DNA of 64,000 nt from Citromicrobium sp. JLT1363 (GTDB lineage: Bacteria > Pseudomonadota > Alphaproteobacteria > Sphingomonadales > Sphingomonadaceae). The stretch spans positions 124,001-188,000 of the forward strand of contig NZ_AEUE01000001.1 in NCBI RefSeq assembly GCF_000186705.1. Direction: 5' to 3'. Under the pieces are notes generated by a model that searched no databases, was not told the DNA's origin, and saw only the letters and a list, made by a program, of their open reading frames with translations. The position numbers and the translations under genes were made by a program. Below are positions 36,904 to 45,627 of this stretch, piece by piece (position 1 is the first letter of the stretch; each line of letters begins with the position of its first letter).

Positions 36904-39078
36904 ATGATCCGTACCATCCTTGCCACCACCGCCAGCGTCGCCGCATTAGCGATGGCCGCACCCGCCGTCGCGCACGAGGGCGACGACCAGGGCGGGATCG
37001 AGATGCTGCTGCAGGATAGCGGCGCCAGCGAAGGCGCGACCGAGACGCCGACGATGAGCTTCGGCGAATGGGGCGTGGATACCTCGCTCCTGTCGGACGA
37101 GATCGATCCGGGCGACGACTTCTTCGCCTACGTCAACCAGGAATGGCTCGATGCCAATCCGCTCCCGGCCGAATACAGCCGCTTCGGCGCGTTCAACCTG
37201 CTGCGCGAGAAATCGACCAGCGATGTGAAGACGCTGGTCGACAGCCTGCTCGCCAAGCCCGAGGCGCAGCTGACCGGTGACGAGAAGCGCATCGTCGATG
37301 CGTATAATGCCTATTTCGACACGTCGGCGATCGACGCTGCGGGCCTGAGCCATGCGCAGCCCTACCTCGACAAGATTCGGGGCGCGAGCACGCTGGCGGA
37401 ACTGGCCACATTGTGGGGCCAGCCGGGCTATTCCTCTCCCCTCGGCGGCGGCGTGAGCGTCGATTCCAAGGAACCGACGCGTTATTCGGTCTATGTCGGC
37501 TCGGGCGGCCTCGGTCTTCCCGACCGCGATTACTATCTGGACGAGAGCGAGAAGGGGCGGGAGATCCAGTCCAAGTATCGCGACTATCTCACCTTCCTGA
37601 TGGATGAGGCGGGCTACGAAGACCCGGCCGCAATGGCGCAGTCGATCTACGATTTCGAAGACACGATTGCGCGCACCGTATCCTGGGATCGTGCGACCAG
37701 CCGCAATCGCGACCTGACCTATAATGCGCTGAGCCCCAGCGAGCTGGGCGAGCTGGCCGAGGGCTTTCCCCTCGCCGCGCTCCTGACCGCCAGCGGTTTT
37801 GCGGAAACCGACCGGTTCATTGTCGGCGACCTTCCGCCGAGCCTGGAAGAGGCCGAGGAACTGGGGCTCGATCAGGATACGCTCGACAAGATCGGCGGGG
37901 GCACGCCCGCGATGATGGCGCTTGCCGTCAACACGCCGGTCGAGGTTCTGCAGGCCTGGACGATCAAGGAATTCCTCGAAAACAACGCGTCGGTCCTGCC
38001 TTCGCGTTTCGACGAGGCCGATTTCGCCTTCTACGGCCAGACGCTGCAGGGCACGCCGGAACAGCGCCCGCGCTGGAAGCGTGCCATCGGCGAGACCGAA
38101 GGTCTGCTGGGCGAACTTCTGGGCAAGTCCTATGTCGCGGAATACTTCCCCGCAGAGAACAAGGCCGCGATGGAAGAGCTGGTTGCCAACCTGCGCGTTG
38201 CGCTGCGCGAATCGATCGGCGAGATCGGCTGGATGGGCGAGGACACCAAGGAACAGGCTCTCGCCAAGCTCGACAGTTTCGATCCGAAGATCGGCTATCG
38301 CGACAACCTGGAAACCTATGAAGGTCTGGCCATCCGCCCCGGCGATCCGATTGCCAATCGCATGGCGGCGGCGCGGTGGAACGCAGAGGAAAATCTGGCC
38401 AAGCTGGGCGGCCCGATCGACCGGACCGAGTGGTTCATGCTGCCGCAGACGGTCAACGCCTATTACAACTCGACCAAGAACGAGATCGTCTTCCCGGCCG
38501 CGATCCTGCAGCAGCCGTTCTTCGCCTTGTCGAACGATCCGGCGGTCAACTACGGGGGCATCGGCGGGGTGATCGGGCACGAGATGGGCCATGGTTTCGA
38601 CGACCAGGGCTCCAAGTCCGACAGCACCGGCATGCTGCGCAACTGGTGGACCGATGCCGACCGCGCCGCGTTCGACGAACTGGGCGATGCGCTGGTGGAA
38701 CAGTACAACAGCTACTGCCCGCTCGACGATGGCGAAACCTGCGTCAACGGGCGCCTCACGCTGGGCGAGAATATCGGCGATCTTGGCGGCCTGAGCCTGG
38801 CCTACCGCGCCTACAAGCTCAGCCTGGGCGGCAAGGAGGACAAGGTGATCGACGGGCTGACCGGCGATCAGCGTTTCTTCCTCGCCTGGGCGCAGGTCTG
38901 GCGCAGCCAGCAGCGCGAGGAAGCGGCCCGCAGCCGTCTGCTGACCGATCCGCACAGCCCGGAGGAATTCCGGGTCAACGGGATCGTGCGGAACATGGAT
39001 GCCTGGTACGAGGCGTTCAACGTATCCCCGCAGGACGATCTCTACCTGCCGCCGGAAGAGCGCATCTCGATCTGGTAA
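36904..39078 (+). CDS. M13 family zinc metallopeptidase (neprilysin/PepO-like)
   Basis: 724 residues, exported: signal peptide MIRTILATTASVAALAMAAP, cleaved near AVAHE. DPGDDFFAYVNQEWLDANPL is the family N-terminal signature. The catalytic zinc site VIGHEMGHGFDDQGSKSD (His559, Glu560, His563) and the downstream ENIGDLGG (third ligand Glu) are complete, as is VNAYYNSTKNEIVFPAAIL (NAYY substrate-binding motif). It cleaves peptides in the periplasm or outside. A strong hairpin terminator follows. Confidence 0.95.
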   Translation: MIRTILATTASVAALAMAAPAVAHEGDDQGGIEMLLQDSGASEGATETPTMSFGEWGVDTSLLSDEIDPGDDFFAYVNQEWLDANPLPAEYSRFGAFNLLREKSTSDVKTLVDSLLAKPEAQLTGDEKRIVDAYNAYFDTSAIDAAGLSHAQPYLDKIRGASTLAELATLWGQPGYSSPLGGGVSVDSKEPTRYSVYVGSGGLGLPDRDYYLDESEKGREIQSKYRDYLTFLMDEAGYEDPAAMAQSIYDFEDTIARTVSWDRATSRNRDLTYNALSPSELGELAEGFPLAALLTASGFAETDRFIVGDLPPSLEEAEELGLDQDTLDKIGGGTPAMMALAVNTPVEVLQAWTIKEFLENNASVLPSRFDEADFAFYGQTLQGTPEQRPRWKRAIGETEGLLGELLGKSYVAEYFPAENKAAMEELVANLRVALRESIGEIGWMGEDTKEQALAKLDSFDPKIGYRDNLETYEGLAIRPGDPIANRMAAARWNAEENLAKLGGPIDRTEWFMLPQTVNAYYNSTKNEIVFPAAILQQPFFALSNDPAVNYGGIGGVIGHEMGHGFDDQGSKSDSTGMLRNWWTDADRAAFDELGDALVEQYNSYCPLDDGETCVNGRLTLGENIGDLGGLSLAYRAYKLSLGGKEDKVIDGLTGDQRFFLAWAQVWRSQQREEAARSRLLTDPHSPEEFRVNGIVRNMDAWYEAFNVSPQDDLYLPPEERISIW

Positions 39079-39107
39079 GCGGGTAAAAGCTTGCCATCAT
39101 GGCATTG

Positions 39108-39145
39108 GGGGGCCGCGCGAGGTTGACTTGCGCGGCCCCCTCTTC
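39108..39145 (+). terminator. Rho-independent terminator after the M13 peptidase gene
   Basis: Perfect 11-bp stem GGGGGCCGCGC/GCGCGGCCCCC with an 11-nt loop, followed by TCTTC. The T-run is short. The stem ends just before the uppP ribosome-binding site, so it could also affect uppP expression. Confidence 0.7.
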
Positions 39146-39158
39146 ATGAGGCTTGGCC

Positions 39159-39968
39159 ATGAGCACAATCGTCACCGCCATCCTGCTCGGCATCCTCGAG
39201 GGGCTGACCGAATTCCTCCCGGTCTCTTCGACCGGGCACCTGATCCTCGCGCAGGCGTGGTTCGGTTACGATCCGGCGCAGTGGCGCCAGTTCAACATCG
39301 TCATCCAGCTGGGCGCGATCCTGGCCGTGGTGGTGACCTATTTCAGAACCTTCTGGACCATGGGGACAGGGCTGCTCCGGGGCGAGCGGACCTCGCTGAT
39401 GTTCGTGCGCAACATCCTGCTCGCCTTCATGCCTGCAGCAGTGATCGGGCTGCTGATCCTCGACATCATCGATGCCATGCTGGAAAGCCCGACAGTCGTT
39501 GCCATTGCGCTGATCGTGGGCGGCATCGCGATCCTGGTGCTCGAAAAGGCCATCCCCACGCGCGAGGAACAGGGCGTGGAATCGCTCTCCTGGAAGGCGG
39601 CCATCGGGATCGGCCTGGTCCAGTGCCTGGCGATGATCCCCGGCACCAGCCGATCGGGCGCGACGATCATGGGTGCGCTGGCGATGGGCGTCGGGCGCAA
39701 GACGGCGGCGGAATTCTCCTTCTTCCTTGCGGTGCCCACCATGCTGGGCGCGGCGACGGTGAAGATCCTGCAGGAGCCCGAATTGCTGGCCGGGACCGCG
39801 ACCATCGGCTGGAGCGAGATTGCGCTGGGCTTCATTGCCAGCTTCCTCGTCGCGCTGGTCGTGGTGCGGGCCTTCGTCGCCTATGTCAGCAAGCGCGGCT
39901 TCGCGCCCTTTGCCTGGTATCGCATCCTGATCGGTTCGATCACACTGATCTGGCTGTACGCGTGGTGA
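39159..39968 (+). CDS. uppP: Undecaprenyl-diphosphatase
   Basis: 269-residue inner-membrane phosphatase (BacA type) that recycles undecaprenyl pyrophosphate for peptidoglycan and polysaccharide synthesis. The two active-site motifs are GLTEFLPVSSTGHLIL at about residue 15 and MIPGTSRSGATIMGAL at about 165; both acids/Ser/Arg are intact. Eight hydrophobic segments are visible. Start at ATG 39159, with GAGG 7 nt upstream; an in-frame TTG six bases earlier lacks spacing. Confidence 0.95.
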   Translation: MSTIVTAILLGILEGLTEFLPVSSTGHLILAQAWFGYDPAQWRQFNIVIQLGAILAVVVTYFRTFWTMGTGLLRGERTSLMFVRNILLAFMPAAVIGLLILDIIDAMLESPTVVAIALIVGGIAILVLEKAIPTREEQGVESLSWKAAIGIGLVQCLAMIPGTSRSGATIMGALAMGVGRKTAAEFSFFLAVPTMLGAATVKILQEPELLAGTATIGWSEIALGFIASFLVALVVVRAFVAYVSKRGFAPFAWYRILIGSITLIWLYAW

Positions 39969-40054
39969 GCTGTCTGCGCGGCTGGTAAACGCGCGGGAAC
40001 CAAAGTCCGTCTTTCCTGTTCCCACTTAACGAACAGCAACTTTCGACGGATTCG

Positions 40055-40309
40055 ATGGGTATTCTGGTACTTCTCTGCAGCGGCGCGGTCCTTGGCTGGC
40101 TCGTTGCGCTTGTCACCGGCGCGGAAGATCACCGGGCCGCCTGGCTGCGCGTCGGGCTGGGTGCGGGCACCACGGTCCTGTCGGGCATCCTGGTGAGCGA
40201 TGCGCCGCTGATCGAGACCCTCGGCGCGCGTGCCCTGATCGTCGCGCTGGCGAGCGGCTGCGTGGTCCTCGGCCTGCTTTCCGTCGTCGGCCCCTACGCG
40301 CGCCGCTAG
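40055..40309 (+). CDS. Small membrane protein, GlsB/YeaQ-like in outline
   Basis: 84 residues with three hydrophobic stretches (MGILVLLCSGAVLGWLVALV, a central GLGAGTTVLSGILV, and ALASGCVVLGLLSVV). The N-terminal MGI...GxxxGWL resembles the transglycosylase-associated (GlsB/YeaQ) group, but the conserved G-rich C-terminal half is not obvious. Function unknown; confidence is in the gene rather than the family. Confidence 0.55.
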   Translation: MGILVLLCSGAVLGWLVALVTGAEDHRAAWLRVGLGAGTTVLSGILVSDAPLIETLGARALIVALASGCVVLGLLSVVGPYARR

Positions 40310-40425
40310 AGCGCCCGTCTCACTTCAGCACAGCCCCCTGCCTCATGCGATTGAGGCAAGTTCGGGGTATCCGTGTGGCGAAAACGTGGCTATGCGGGAC
40401 TCCCAATCCTAAGAGGGGAAGACCA

Positions 40426-40686
40426 ATGAAGACCACTTTCAAAGCCGCTCTGATCGCTTCGACCGTTGCTCTGGGCCTCGGCGTCGCTGCTTGCGGCGAA
40501 ACCGAAACCGCCGAAGACACCACCGCTGAAGAAACCATGGCCGAAGACACCATGGCGGAAGACACCATGGTCGAAGACACCATGGCCGAAGACGCGATGG
40601 CCGAGGACACGATGGCTGAAGACACCATGGCCGAAGACACCATGGAAGACGAAGCCGCGACCGAAGAAGCTGCCGAAGAAGAGTAA
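40426..40686 (+). CDS. Acidic pentapeptide-repeat lipoprotein (AEDTM repeats)
   Basis: 86 residues. A lipoprotein signal with lipobox GVAAC (Cys23) is followed by nine consecutive five-residue units from residue 29 to 73: AEDTT, AEETM, AEDTM, AEDTM, VEDTM, AEDAM, then AEDTM three times. The tail is EDEAATEEAAEEE. The only basic residues are Lys2 and Lys6, so the mature protein is entirely acidic. Met falls at every fifth position. No family is recognised; metal or cation binding is a guess. AAGAGGGGAAG precedes the ATG and a strong terminator follows. Confidence 0.8.
   Translation: MKTTFKAALIASTVALGLGVAACGETETAEDTTAEETMAEDTMAEDTMVEDTMAEDAMAEDTMAEDTMAEDTMEDEAATEEAAEEE
40510..40644 (+). repeat. 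Nine tandem 15-bp units coding AEDTM-type pentapeptides
   Basis: Units of the form GCCGAAGACACCATG, mostly differing at third codon positions or by single substitutions, run without a break. Such in-frame 15-bp repeats can change number by slippage without breaking the frame. Confidence 0.85.
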
Positions 40687-40734
40687 TCTTCTCGCGCTTC
40701 CCTCAGGGGAAGTGCCGGCATCTTGCCAAAAGCG

Positions 40735-40771
40735 ACCGGCCCCGAAGCGATTCGGGGCCGGTTTCTTTTTT
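40735..40771 (+). terminator. Strong rho-independent terminator after the acidic lipoprotein gene
   Basis: Perfect 12-bp stem ACCGGCCCCGAA/TTCGGGGCCGGT with GCGA loop, then TTCTTTTTT. On the minus strand a shorter T-run (CGCTTTT) follows the same stem, so it may also stop transcripts from phhA. Confidence 0.9.
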
Positions 40772-40812
40772 GCCGGCTGGAATGCTCGGGCGCAGCGCCC
40801 CGGGGCGCAGTA

Positions 40813-41751
40813 TCAGACCGGGCGCGCTCCGCTTCCGCGCCCGCCGCGCAGCAGATATTCCTGCGTGCCGACATTCACGACATTGTCGACGTCTATGACG
40901 GCCGAGTTCGCGTAGGTGAACGAGGGCGACAGCGATTTGTACAACCGCTCGAAATCGCGCTCCACCGTCTTGCGATAGAGATCCTCGAAGCTCTCGATCA
41001 CGAAGTAGGTCGGCTGAAGGTCGGAGATGACATAGTCGGTCCGCATCACGCGATCGACATTGAGCATGATCCGGTTCGGGCTCTTCGCCTCGACCGAAAA
41101 TACCGCCTCGGTCGGGCCGGACAGGATGCCCGCACCATAGGCACGCAGCCCCGCCTCTTCCTGCACCAGACCGAATTCGACCGTATACCAGTACAGCGCG
41201 CCCAGGGCCTTGAGGCGATTATGCTCCATCGCCCGGAAGCCCGCGCGGCCATATTCCTGCATGTAATCCGCGAAGACCGGGTTGGTCAGCATGGGCACGT
41301 GGCCGAACACGTCGTGAAACACATCCGGTTCCTGGATGTAGTCGAAGGTCTCGCGCGTGCGGATGAAATTGCCCGCAGGGAAACGCCTGTTGGCGAGGTG
41401 CCAGAAGAAGATGTGATCGGGGATCAGCATCGGCACGGGCACCACGCTCCACCCGGTCAGCTTGTCCAGCGCCTCCGACAGATCGCCGAAATCGGGCACG
41501 CCGCCGGTGCCGAGGTCGAGCCGGTCGAGCCCTTCCATGAAGGCGCTCGCCGCGCGGCCGGGCAGAATCTCCATCTGCCGCGCGAAGAGATCGTTCCAGA
41601 TCGCATCGTCTTCGCTGTCGTACTCGGTCTGCTTGGGTTCCAGCCAGTCCTCGCCGACATGCGCGGGCCGCTTGAGGGGTGCGGTGAACACGTCCTCCGG
41701 CATGGTTGGAATTTCTGCGAATTCGCTGTCGTTTTCGATCACTGCATCCAT
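40813..41751 (-). CDS. phhA: Phenylalanine 4-monooxygenase
   Basis: 312-residue non-haem iron, tetrahydropterin-dependent enzyme that converts phenylalanine to tyrosine. The iron ligands are the two His of PDVFHDVFGHVP and the Glu of YWYTVEFGLVQE. ADYMQEYGRAG and the C-terminal SPNRIMLNVDRVMRTDY are family segments. The start MDAVIENDSEF at 41751 was chosen; a longer frame begins 12 codons earlier. No phhB (pterin dehydratase) lies nearby. It is the last gene of the leftward acyl-CoA operon, 45 nt after the dehydratase. Confidence 0.94.
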   Translation of the reverse strand: MDAVIENDSEFAEIPTMPEDVFTAPLKRPAHVGEDWLEPKQTEYDSEDDAIWNDLFARQMEILPGRAASAFMEGLDRLDLGTGGVPDFGDLSEALDKLTGWSVVPVPMLIPDHIFFWHLANRRFPAGNFIRTRETFDYIQEPDVFHDVFGHVPMLTNPVFADYMQEYGRAGFRAMEHNRLKALGALYWYTVEFGLVQEEAGLRAYGAGILSGPTEAVFSVEAKSPNRIMLNVDRVMRTDYVISDLQPTYFVIESFEDLYRKTVERDFERLYKSLSPSFTYANSAVIDVDNVVNVGTQEYLLRGGRGSGARPV

Positions 41752-41796
41752 GCCGGCACAGATAGCATCTTGCGCGGGCGCGCACAATTTGACGTT

Positions 41797-42657
41797 TTAC
41801 ATGCCGCCTGGCGTCGCACTGGCCGTGGTCAGCAGCTCCCCCGCATCGTTGAGCGCTGCGAGATCGAGCGTATCGCCCTCCTGCCTGACCGCGAGATGCA
41901 GTGTGTCGCCCGCAATCGCGGGCGAACGCGCAGTAAAGGCGAAACTGCGCAACGCGTTGGGGCCCACCAGATCGGCGGCAAGCTGCAGCAGAAGGGACGA
42001 GATCAGCGGGCCGTGCACCACAAGGCCGCGATAGCGCTCCACCTCGCGTGCATAGGGCGCATCGTAGTGGATGCGGTGCGTGTTGAAGGTGAGCGCGGAA
42101 AAACGGAACAGCAGCGCTTCGGACGGCGCGAGCGTGCGCACCCGGTCCCACGCGGCGGGATCGAACAGCGAATCGGTCACTTCAGGCGGTACCAGCGGCG
42201 AATCGGACGGCGATGCGTCGCGGTAGACGAGAGTCTGCGTCTCGCGGATCGCCGCCTCTGTGTTCGCCGAGATGGAGTGTTCCAGCTTCAGAAAGGCGAG
42301 CCGCCCGCTGCGCCCTTCCTTCTCCTCAATCGACGTCACGCGGCTCAGCTTGTCGATCCGGTCGCCCAGCGCAAGCGGGCGCAGGAAGGTGATCTCGCTG
42401 CCCGCCCACATGCGCCGTGGCAGGTCTATCGGCGGATAGAGGCTGGCCGGATCGTCGGAGCGGGCAGGATGTCCGTCCTCGCCCAGCATCGCGGTGGGTG
42501 CCTGCGGGGTGCACAGCGCGAAGTGGATGCCCTGCGGCATGTCCGCGCCGTCGGGCGCGCCCAGATCGAGCGTCGCGAGCCAGCGCGCCGCCAGCGCTTC
42601 GTCGAGCCGGTCGGCGCTGCGTTGCTCGCGCCCGATCCAGTCGGACCAGTCGCTCAT
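41797..42657 (-). CDS. FAS1-like/HTD2-type MaoC dehydratase
   Basis: 286 residues with two hot-dog halves. The N-terminal half has RRMWAGSEITFLRPLALGDR; the C-terminal half has LLFRFSALTFNTHRIHYDAP and YRGLVVHGPLISSLLL, the H/D hydratase-2 motif. This layout matches mesaconyl-C4-CoA or itaconyl-CoA hydratase-like proteins. ATG 42657 overlaps the thiolase stop (ATGA). It probably hydrates an unsaturated acyl-CoA made by the operon's dehydrogenase; the exact substrate is unknown. Confidence 0.85.
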   Translation of the reverse strand: MSDWSDWIGREQRSADRLDEALAARWLATLDLGAPDGADMPQGIHFALCTPQAPTAMLGEDGHPARSDDPASLYPPIDLPRRMWAGSEITFLRPLALGDRIDKLSRVTSIEEKEGRSGRLAFLKLEHSISANTEAAIRETQTLVYRDASPSDSPLVPPEVTDSLFDPAAWDRVRTLAPSEALLFRFSALTFNTHRIHYDAPYAREVERYRGLVVHGPLISSLLLQLAADLVGPNALRSFAFTARSPAIAGDTLHLAVRQEGDTLDLAALNDAGELLTTASATPGGM

Positions 42658-43874
42658 GCTGCGCGTTCGAACAGCGCGGCGAGGCCCTGGCCGCCGCCGA
42701 TGCACATCGTCTCCAGCGCAAAGCGCCCCTCGCGCCGGTGCAGTTCATGCGCCATGTCGGCCAGAATGCGCCCGCCGGTCGCCCCGATCGGGTGGCCCAG
42801 CGAAATGCCCGAACCGTTGACGTTGAGCATGTCGCGGCGCGAATCGTCCTCGCTCCAGCCCCAGCCCTTGAGCACCGCGAGCACCTGCGGCGCGAAAGCC
42901 TCGTTCAGTTCGACCAAGTCGATATCGTCCCAGCCCCTGCCGGTGCGGGCGAACAGCTTTTCCGTCGCGGGCACAGGGCCGATCCCCATGCGTGCAGGAT
43001 CGCACCCCGCAGCGGCCCACCCTTCGAACCACAGCATGGGCTCGAGGCCCAGCTCGTCCAGCTTGTCTTCCGCGACCACCAGACAGGCGGCGGAGGCATC
43101 GTTCTGCTGGCTGGCATTGCCCGCCGTCACGATGCCGTCCTTCTCGAGCGCGCGCAGGCCGCCAAGGCTCTCCATCGAGGCATCGGGGCGGAAGCCCTCG
43201 TCGCGCGCGAAGTGGATCGGATCCTTGCGGCGCTGGGGTACGTCGATCGGCACGGTGTGCGCGTCGAACTTGCCCGCATCCCATGCAGCTGCGGCCTTCT
43301 GGTGGGAAGATACGGCGTATTCGTCCGCTGCTTCGCGGCTGATGTCGTAATCCTTCGCGAGGTTCTCCGCCGTCTCGATCATGCCCGAGATCACGCCGAA
43401 GCGTTCGATCGGCTGGCTCATCAGCCGTCCGCGCGTCAGCCGGTCCCACAGCGCGACATCGCCCATCTTGGTGCCGTGGCGTGCGCCGGTGGTGTAATGC
43501 TCCACGTTGGACATCGATTCGACGCCGCCCGCCAGCACGCAATCCGCCGCGCCGGTCTGCACCATCATCGCGGCCTCGATTACCGATTGCAGGCCGGAGC
43601 CGCAGCGCCGGTCCAGCTGGAAGCCCGGGACCTCGATCGGCATGCCCGCCGCTAGCCACGCCCAGCGCCCGATGGCCGGCGCCTCGCCGCTGCCATATCC
43701 TTGCGCGAACACGACATCGTCGACGCGCGCGGGATCGACGCCCGTTCGCTCGACCAGCGCCTTGATGATGTGTGCGGCCAGCGGGCCGGCCTCCAGCGGG
43801 GTCAGCGTGCCGAGGAAGCGGCCCACGGGCGTGCGGATGGGCGATACGATCGCAGCGCGGCGGAGCTCGGCCAT
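42654..43874 (-). CDS. Acetyl-CoA C-acyltransferase (thiolase), second copy
   Basis: 406 residues with the acylated Cys91 in QLDRRCGSGLQS, NVNGSGISLGHPIGATGGR (His), and CIGGGQGLAALFE (second Cys). The start is ATG 43874, which overlaps the acyl-CoA dehydrogenase stop (TGATG). It is more FadA/acetyl-CoA acetyltransferase-like than the 29.9-kb thiolase, with GIGPVPATEKLFARTG. It should cleave the 3-ketoacyl-CoA made in this operon's pathway. Confidence 0.93.
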   Translation of the reverse strand: MAELRRAAIVSPIRTPVGRFLGTLTPLEAGPLAAHIIKALVERTGVDPARVDDVVFAQGYGSGEAPAIGRWAWLAAGMPIEVPGFQLDRRCGSGLQSVIEAAMMVQTGAADCVLAGGVESMSNVEHYTTGARHGTKMGDVALWDRLTRGRLMSQPIERFGVISGMIETAENLAKDYDISREAADEYAVSSHQKAAAAWDAGKFDAHTVPIDVPQRRKDPIHFARDEGFRPDASMESLGGLRALEKDGIVTAGNASQQNDASAACLVVAEDKLDELGLEPMLWFEGWAAAGCDPARMGIGPVPATEKLFARTGRGWDDIDLVELNEAFAPQVLAVLKGWGWSEDDSRRDMLNVNGSGISLGHPIGATGGRILADMAHELHRREGRFALETMCIGGGQGLAALFERAA

Positions 43875-45049
43875 CAGCTCTGCACCCCGGCGGCGAATTC
43901 GCGCAGCATGTGCTTGGCGACCTGCAATTGCAGGATCTGCGTGGTCCCTTCGTATATGCGGTAGAGCCGCGCATCGCGGAAGAATCGCTCCGCATCGTAC
44001 TCGGTCAGGTATCCGGCACCACCGTAGATCTGCACCACCCGGTCGACCACGCGGCCGCACATTTCGGAGGCGAAGACCTTGAACGCGGCGGCATGCTTGA
44101 TCGTGTTCTCGCCGCGATCGACCCGTGCCGTCACATCGGCCATCATCGCCTCGGCAGCGTAGATCTCGGTCCAGCTTTCGGCGAGCATCTGCTGGATCAG
44201 CTGGAAATTGGCGATGGGTTCGCCAAAGGCCTGGCGTTCGTTGGCGTAGCGCAGCGCGCTGTCGAGCGCGCGCTTGGCATAGCCGGTGCTGGCCGCGCCG
44301 ACCGAGATTCGGCCATTGTCGAGGCTCTGCATGGCAAAGCGGAAACCCTGGCCGGTCTCGCCGCCGAGCAGCGCATCGGCAGGCACCTTCACATCTTCGA
44401 GGTAGACGTCGGACACCAGGCTGCCCGCCTGGCCCATCTTGTGATCGGGGCTTCCGGTCGACATGCCGGGCGTATCCATCGGCACGATGAAGGCGCTGAC
44501 ATGCGCGTTCTTGGGCAATGCCTCTTTTTCGGTCCGGGCCATGATCAGCGCGACGTCGGCATGCGGCGCGTTGGTGATGTAGCGCTTGGAGCCGTTGAGG
44601 ATCCAGCCATCGCCATCGGGATCGGGCTTCGCGGTGGTCTGCATGGCCGCACTGTCCGATCCGCTGCCCGGCTCGGTCAGGCCGAAACAGGCGATTTCGC
44701 CGCCCGCGATCCGGGGCCACCATTCGGCCTTCTGCGCTTCGGTGCCGCCGTTCTTGATCGCCGAATTGAACATGCCGACATTGATCGAGAAGATGGAGCG
44801 GAAGGCGGGGGCCGCATAAGCCATTGTCTTCACCGTGCGCGCATATTGCGTGACGGAGAGGCCCGCGCCACCGTATTCCTCGGGCACGGTCAGGCCGAAC
44901 AGGCCCATTTCCTTCATTTCATCGACGATGTCGGCGGGAATCGCGTCATTCGCGATCACGTCCTTTTCGGCCGGGATCAGCCGCTCGCGGACATAGCGCT
45001 CCAATTGTTCGTGAAACTGCTCGAAGGTGTCCGCGTCCATTCCCGACAT
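43874..45049 (-). CDS. Acyl-CoA dehydrogenase
   Basis: 391-residue FAD flavoenzyme that introduces a trans-2 double bond in acyl-CoA. It has IACFGLTEPGSGSDSAAM (acyl-binding signature), WILNGSKRYITNA, and the C-terminal YGGAGYLTEYDAERFFRDAR with YEGTTQILQLQVAKHML, where the catalytic Glu is in YEGT. The start was set at ATG 45049 (MSGMDAD); ATG 45040 is also possible. First gene of a compact four-gene leftward operon ending in phhA. Confidence 0.93.
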   Translation of the reverse strand: MSGMDADTFEQFHEQLERYVRERLIPAEKDVIANDAIPADIVDEMKEMGLFGLTVPEEYGGAGLSVTQYARTVKTMAYAAPAFRSIFSINVGMFNSAIKNGGTEAQKAEWWPRIAGGEIACFGLTEPGSGSDSAAMQTTAKPDPDGDGWILNGSKRYITNAPHADVALIMARTEKEALPKNAHVSAFIVPMDTPGMSTGSPDHKMGQAGSLVSDVYLEDVKVPADALLGGETGQGFRFAMQSLDNGRISVGAASTGYAKRALDSALRYANERQAFGEPIANFQLIQQMLAESWTEIYAAEAMMADVTARVDRGENTIKHAAAFKVFASEMCGRVVDRVVQIYGGAGYLTEYDAERFFRDARLYRIYEGTTQILQLQVAKHMLREFAAGVQS

Positions 45050-45130
45050 AGTGCTACTCAACTCCGGTATTCACATAACATCATGGGCGGCCCGCCCTGC
45101 AGGCCGCCCACGCCCAACTTGCCGACAAAC

Positions 45131-45460
45131 TCAGTTTTCGGCGCTCATCTTGTCGAGTTCGGCCTGGATTTCGGCTGCCGTCGCTTCGGCTGCCGCGGCT
45201 TCATCCTCGACCGAGCGGCGCACGGCTTCCTGGCGTTCCTCGTCGGTCTGCGTTTCGACCGGTTCGGGGGCAGGGGCGGGCTCGGGCGCGGCGACCTCGT
45301 CGTCCATCATCGGTTCGTCCGTCACGTCGCTCATCGCGTCGTCGGCCGGGATTTCGACATTGTCGGCAATCACTTCATCGCTGGCATCATCGGAATCGCC
45401 GCAGGCAACGAGGGCCAGTGCGCTCGCGCCGATCAGGCCCGCACGGATTGTGAATTTCAT
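45131..45460 (-). CDS. Acidic lipoprotein (unknown function)
   Basis: 109 residues. A signal with lipobox ALVACGDSDD (Cys20) is followed by an acidic, Pro-rich chain with DDAMSDVTDEPMMDD and EPAPAPEPVET, and a charged helix (EERQEAVRRSVEDEAAAAEA). Composition recalls the AEDTM lipoprotein at 40.4 kb but without a regular repeat. An AGGATGGGCAG region precedes the ATG; an in-frame start 15 nt upstream is an alternative. Confidence 0.65.
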   Translation of the reverse strand: MKFTIRAGLIGASALALVACGDSDDASDEVIADNVEIPADDAMSDVTDEPMMDDEVAAPEPAPAPEPVETQTDEERQEAVRRSVEDEAAAAEATAAEIQAELDKMSAEN

Positions 45461-45627
45461 CTGCCCATCCTCCATCTGAAATAGGTGCACCAAATTGCGG
45501 GCTGCGCCCGAACGTGCCGGCACAAGCTAAGCAGACCGCATGCGTGGGATCAAAGGGAAATATGGGGCGTGAACACCGGGCCGCGCCTTAGCGGGTGGTT
45601 AACCATTATGCCTTAGCAATTCCCCGC

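Noticed and set aside
36946-38955. A 669-codon open frame antisense to the M13 peptidase
   Set aside because: No motif or signal, and the sense gene has all zinc ligands.
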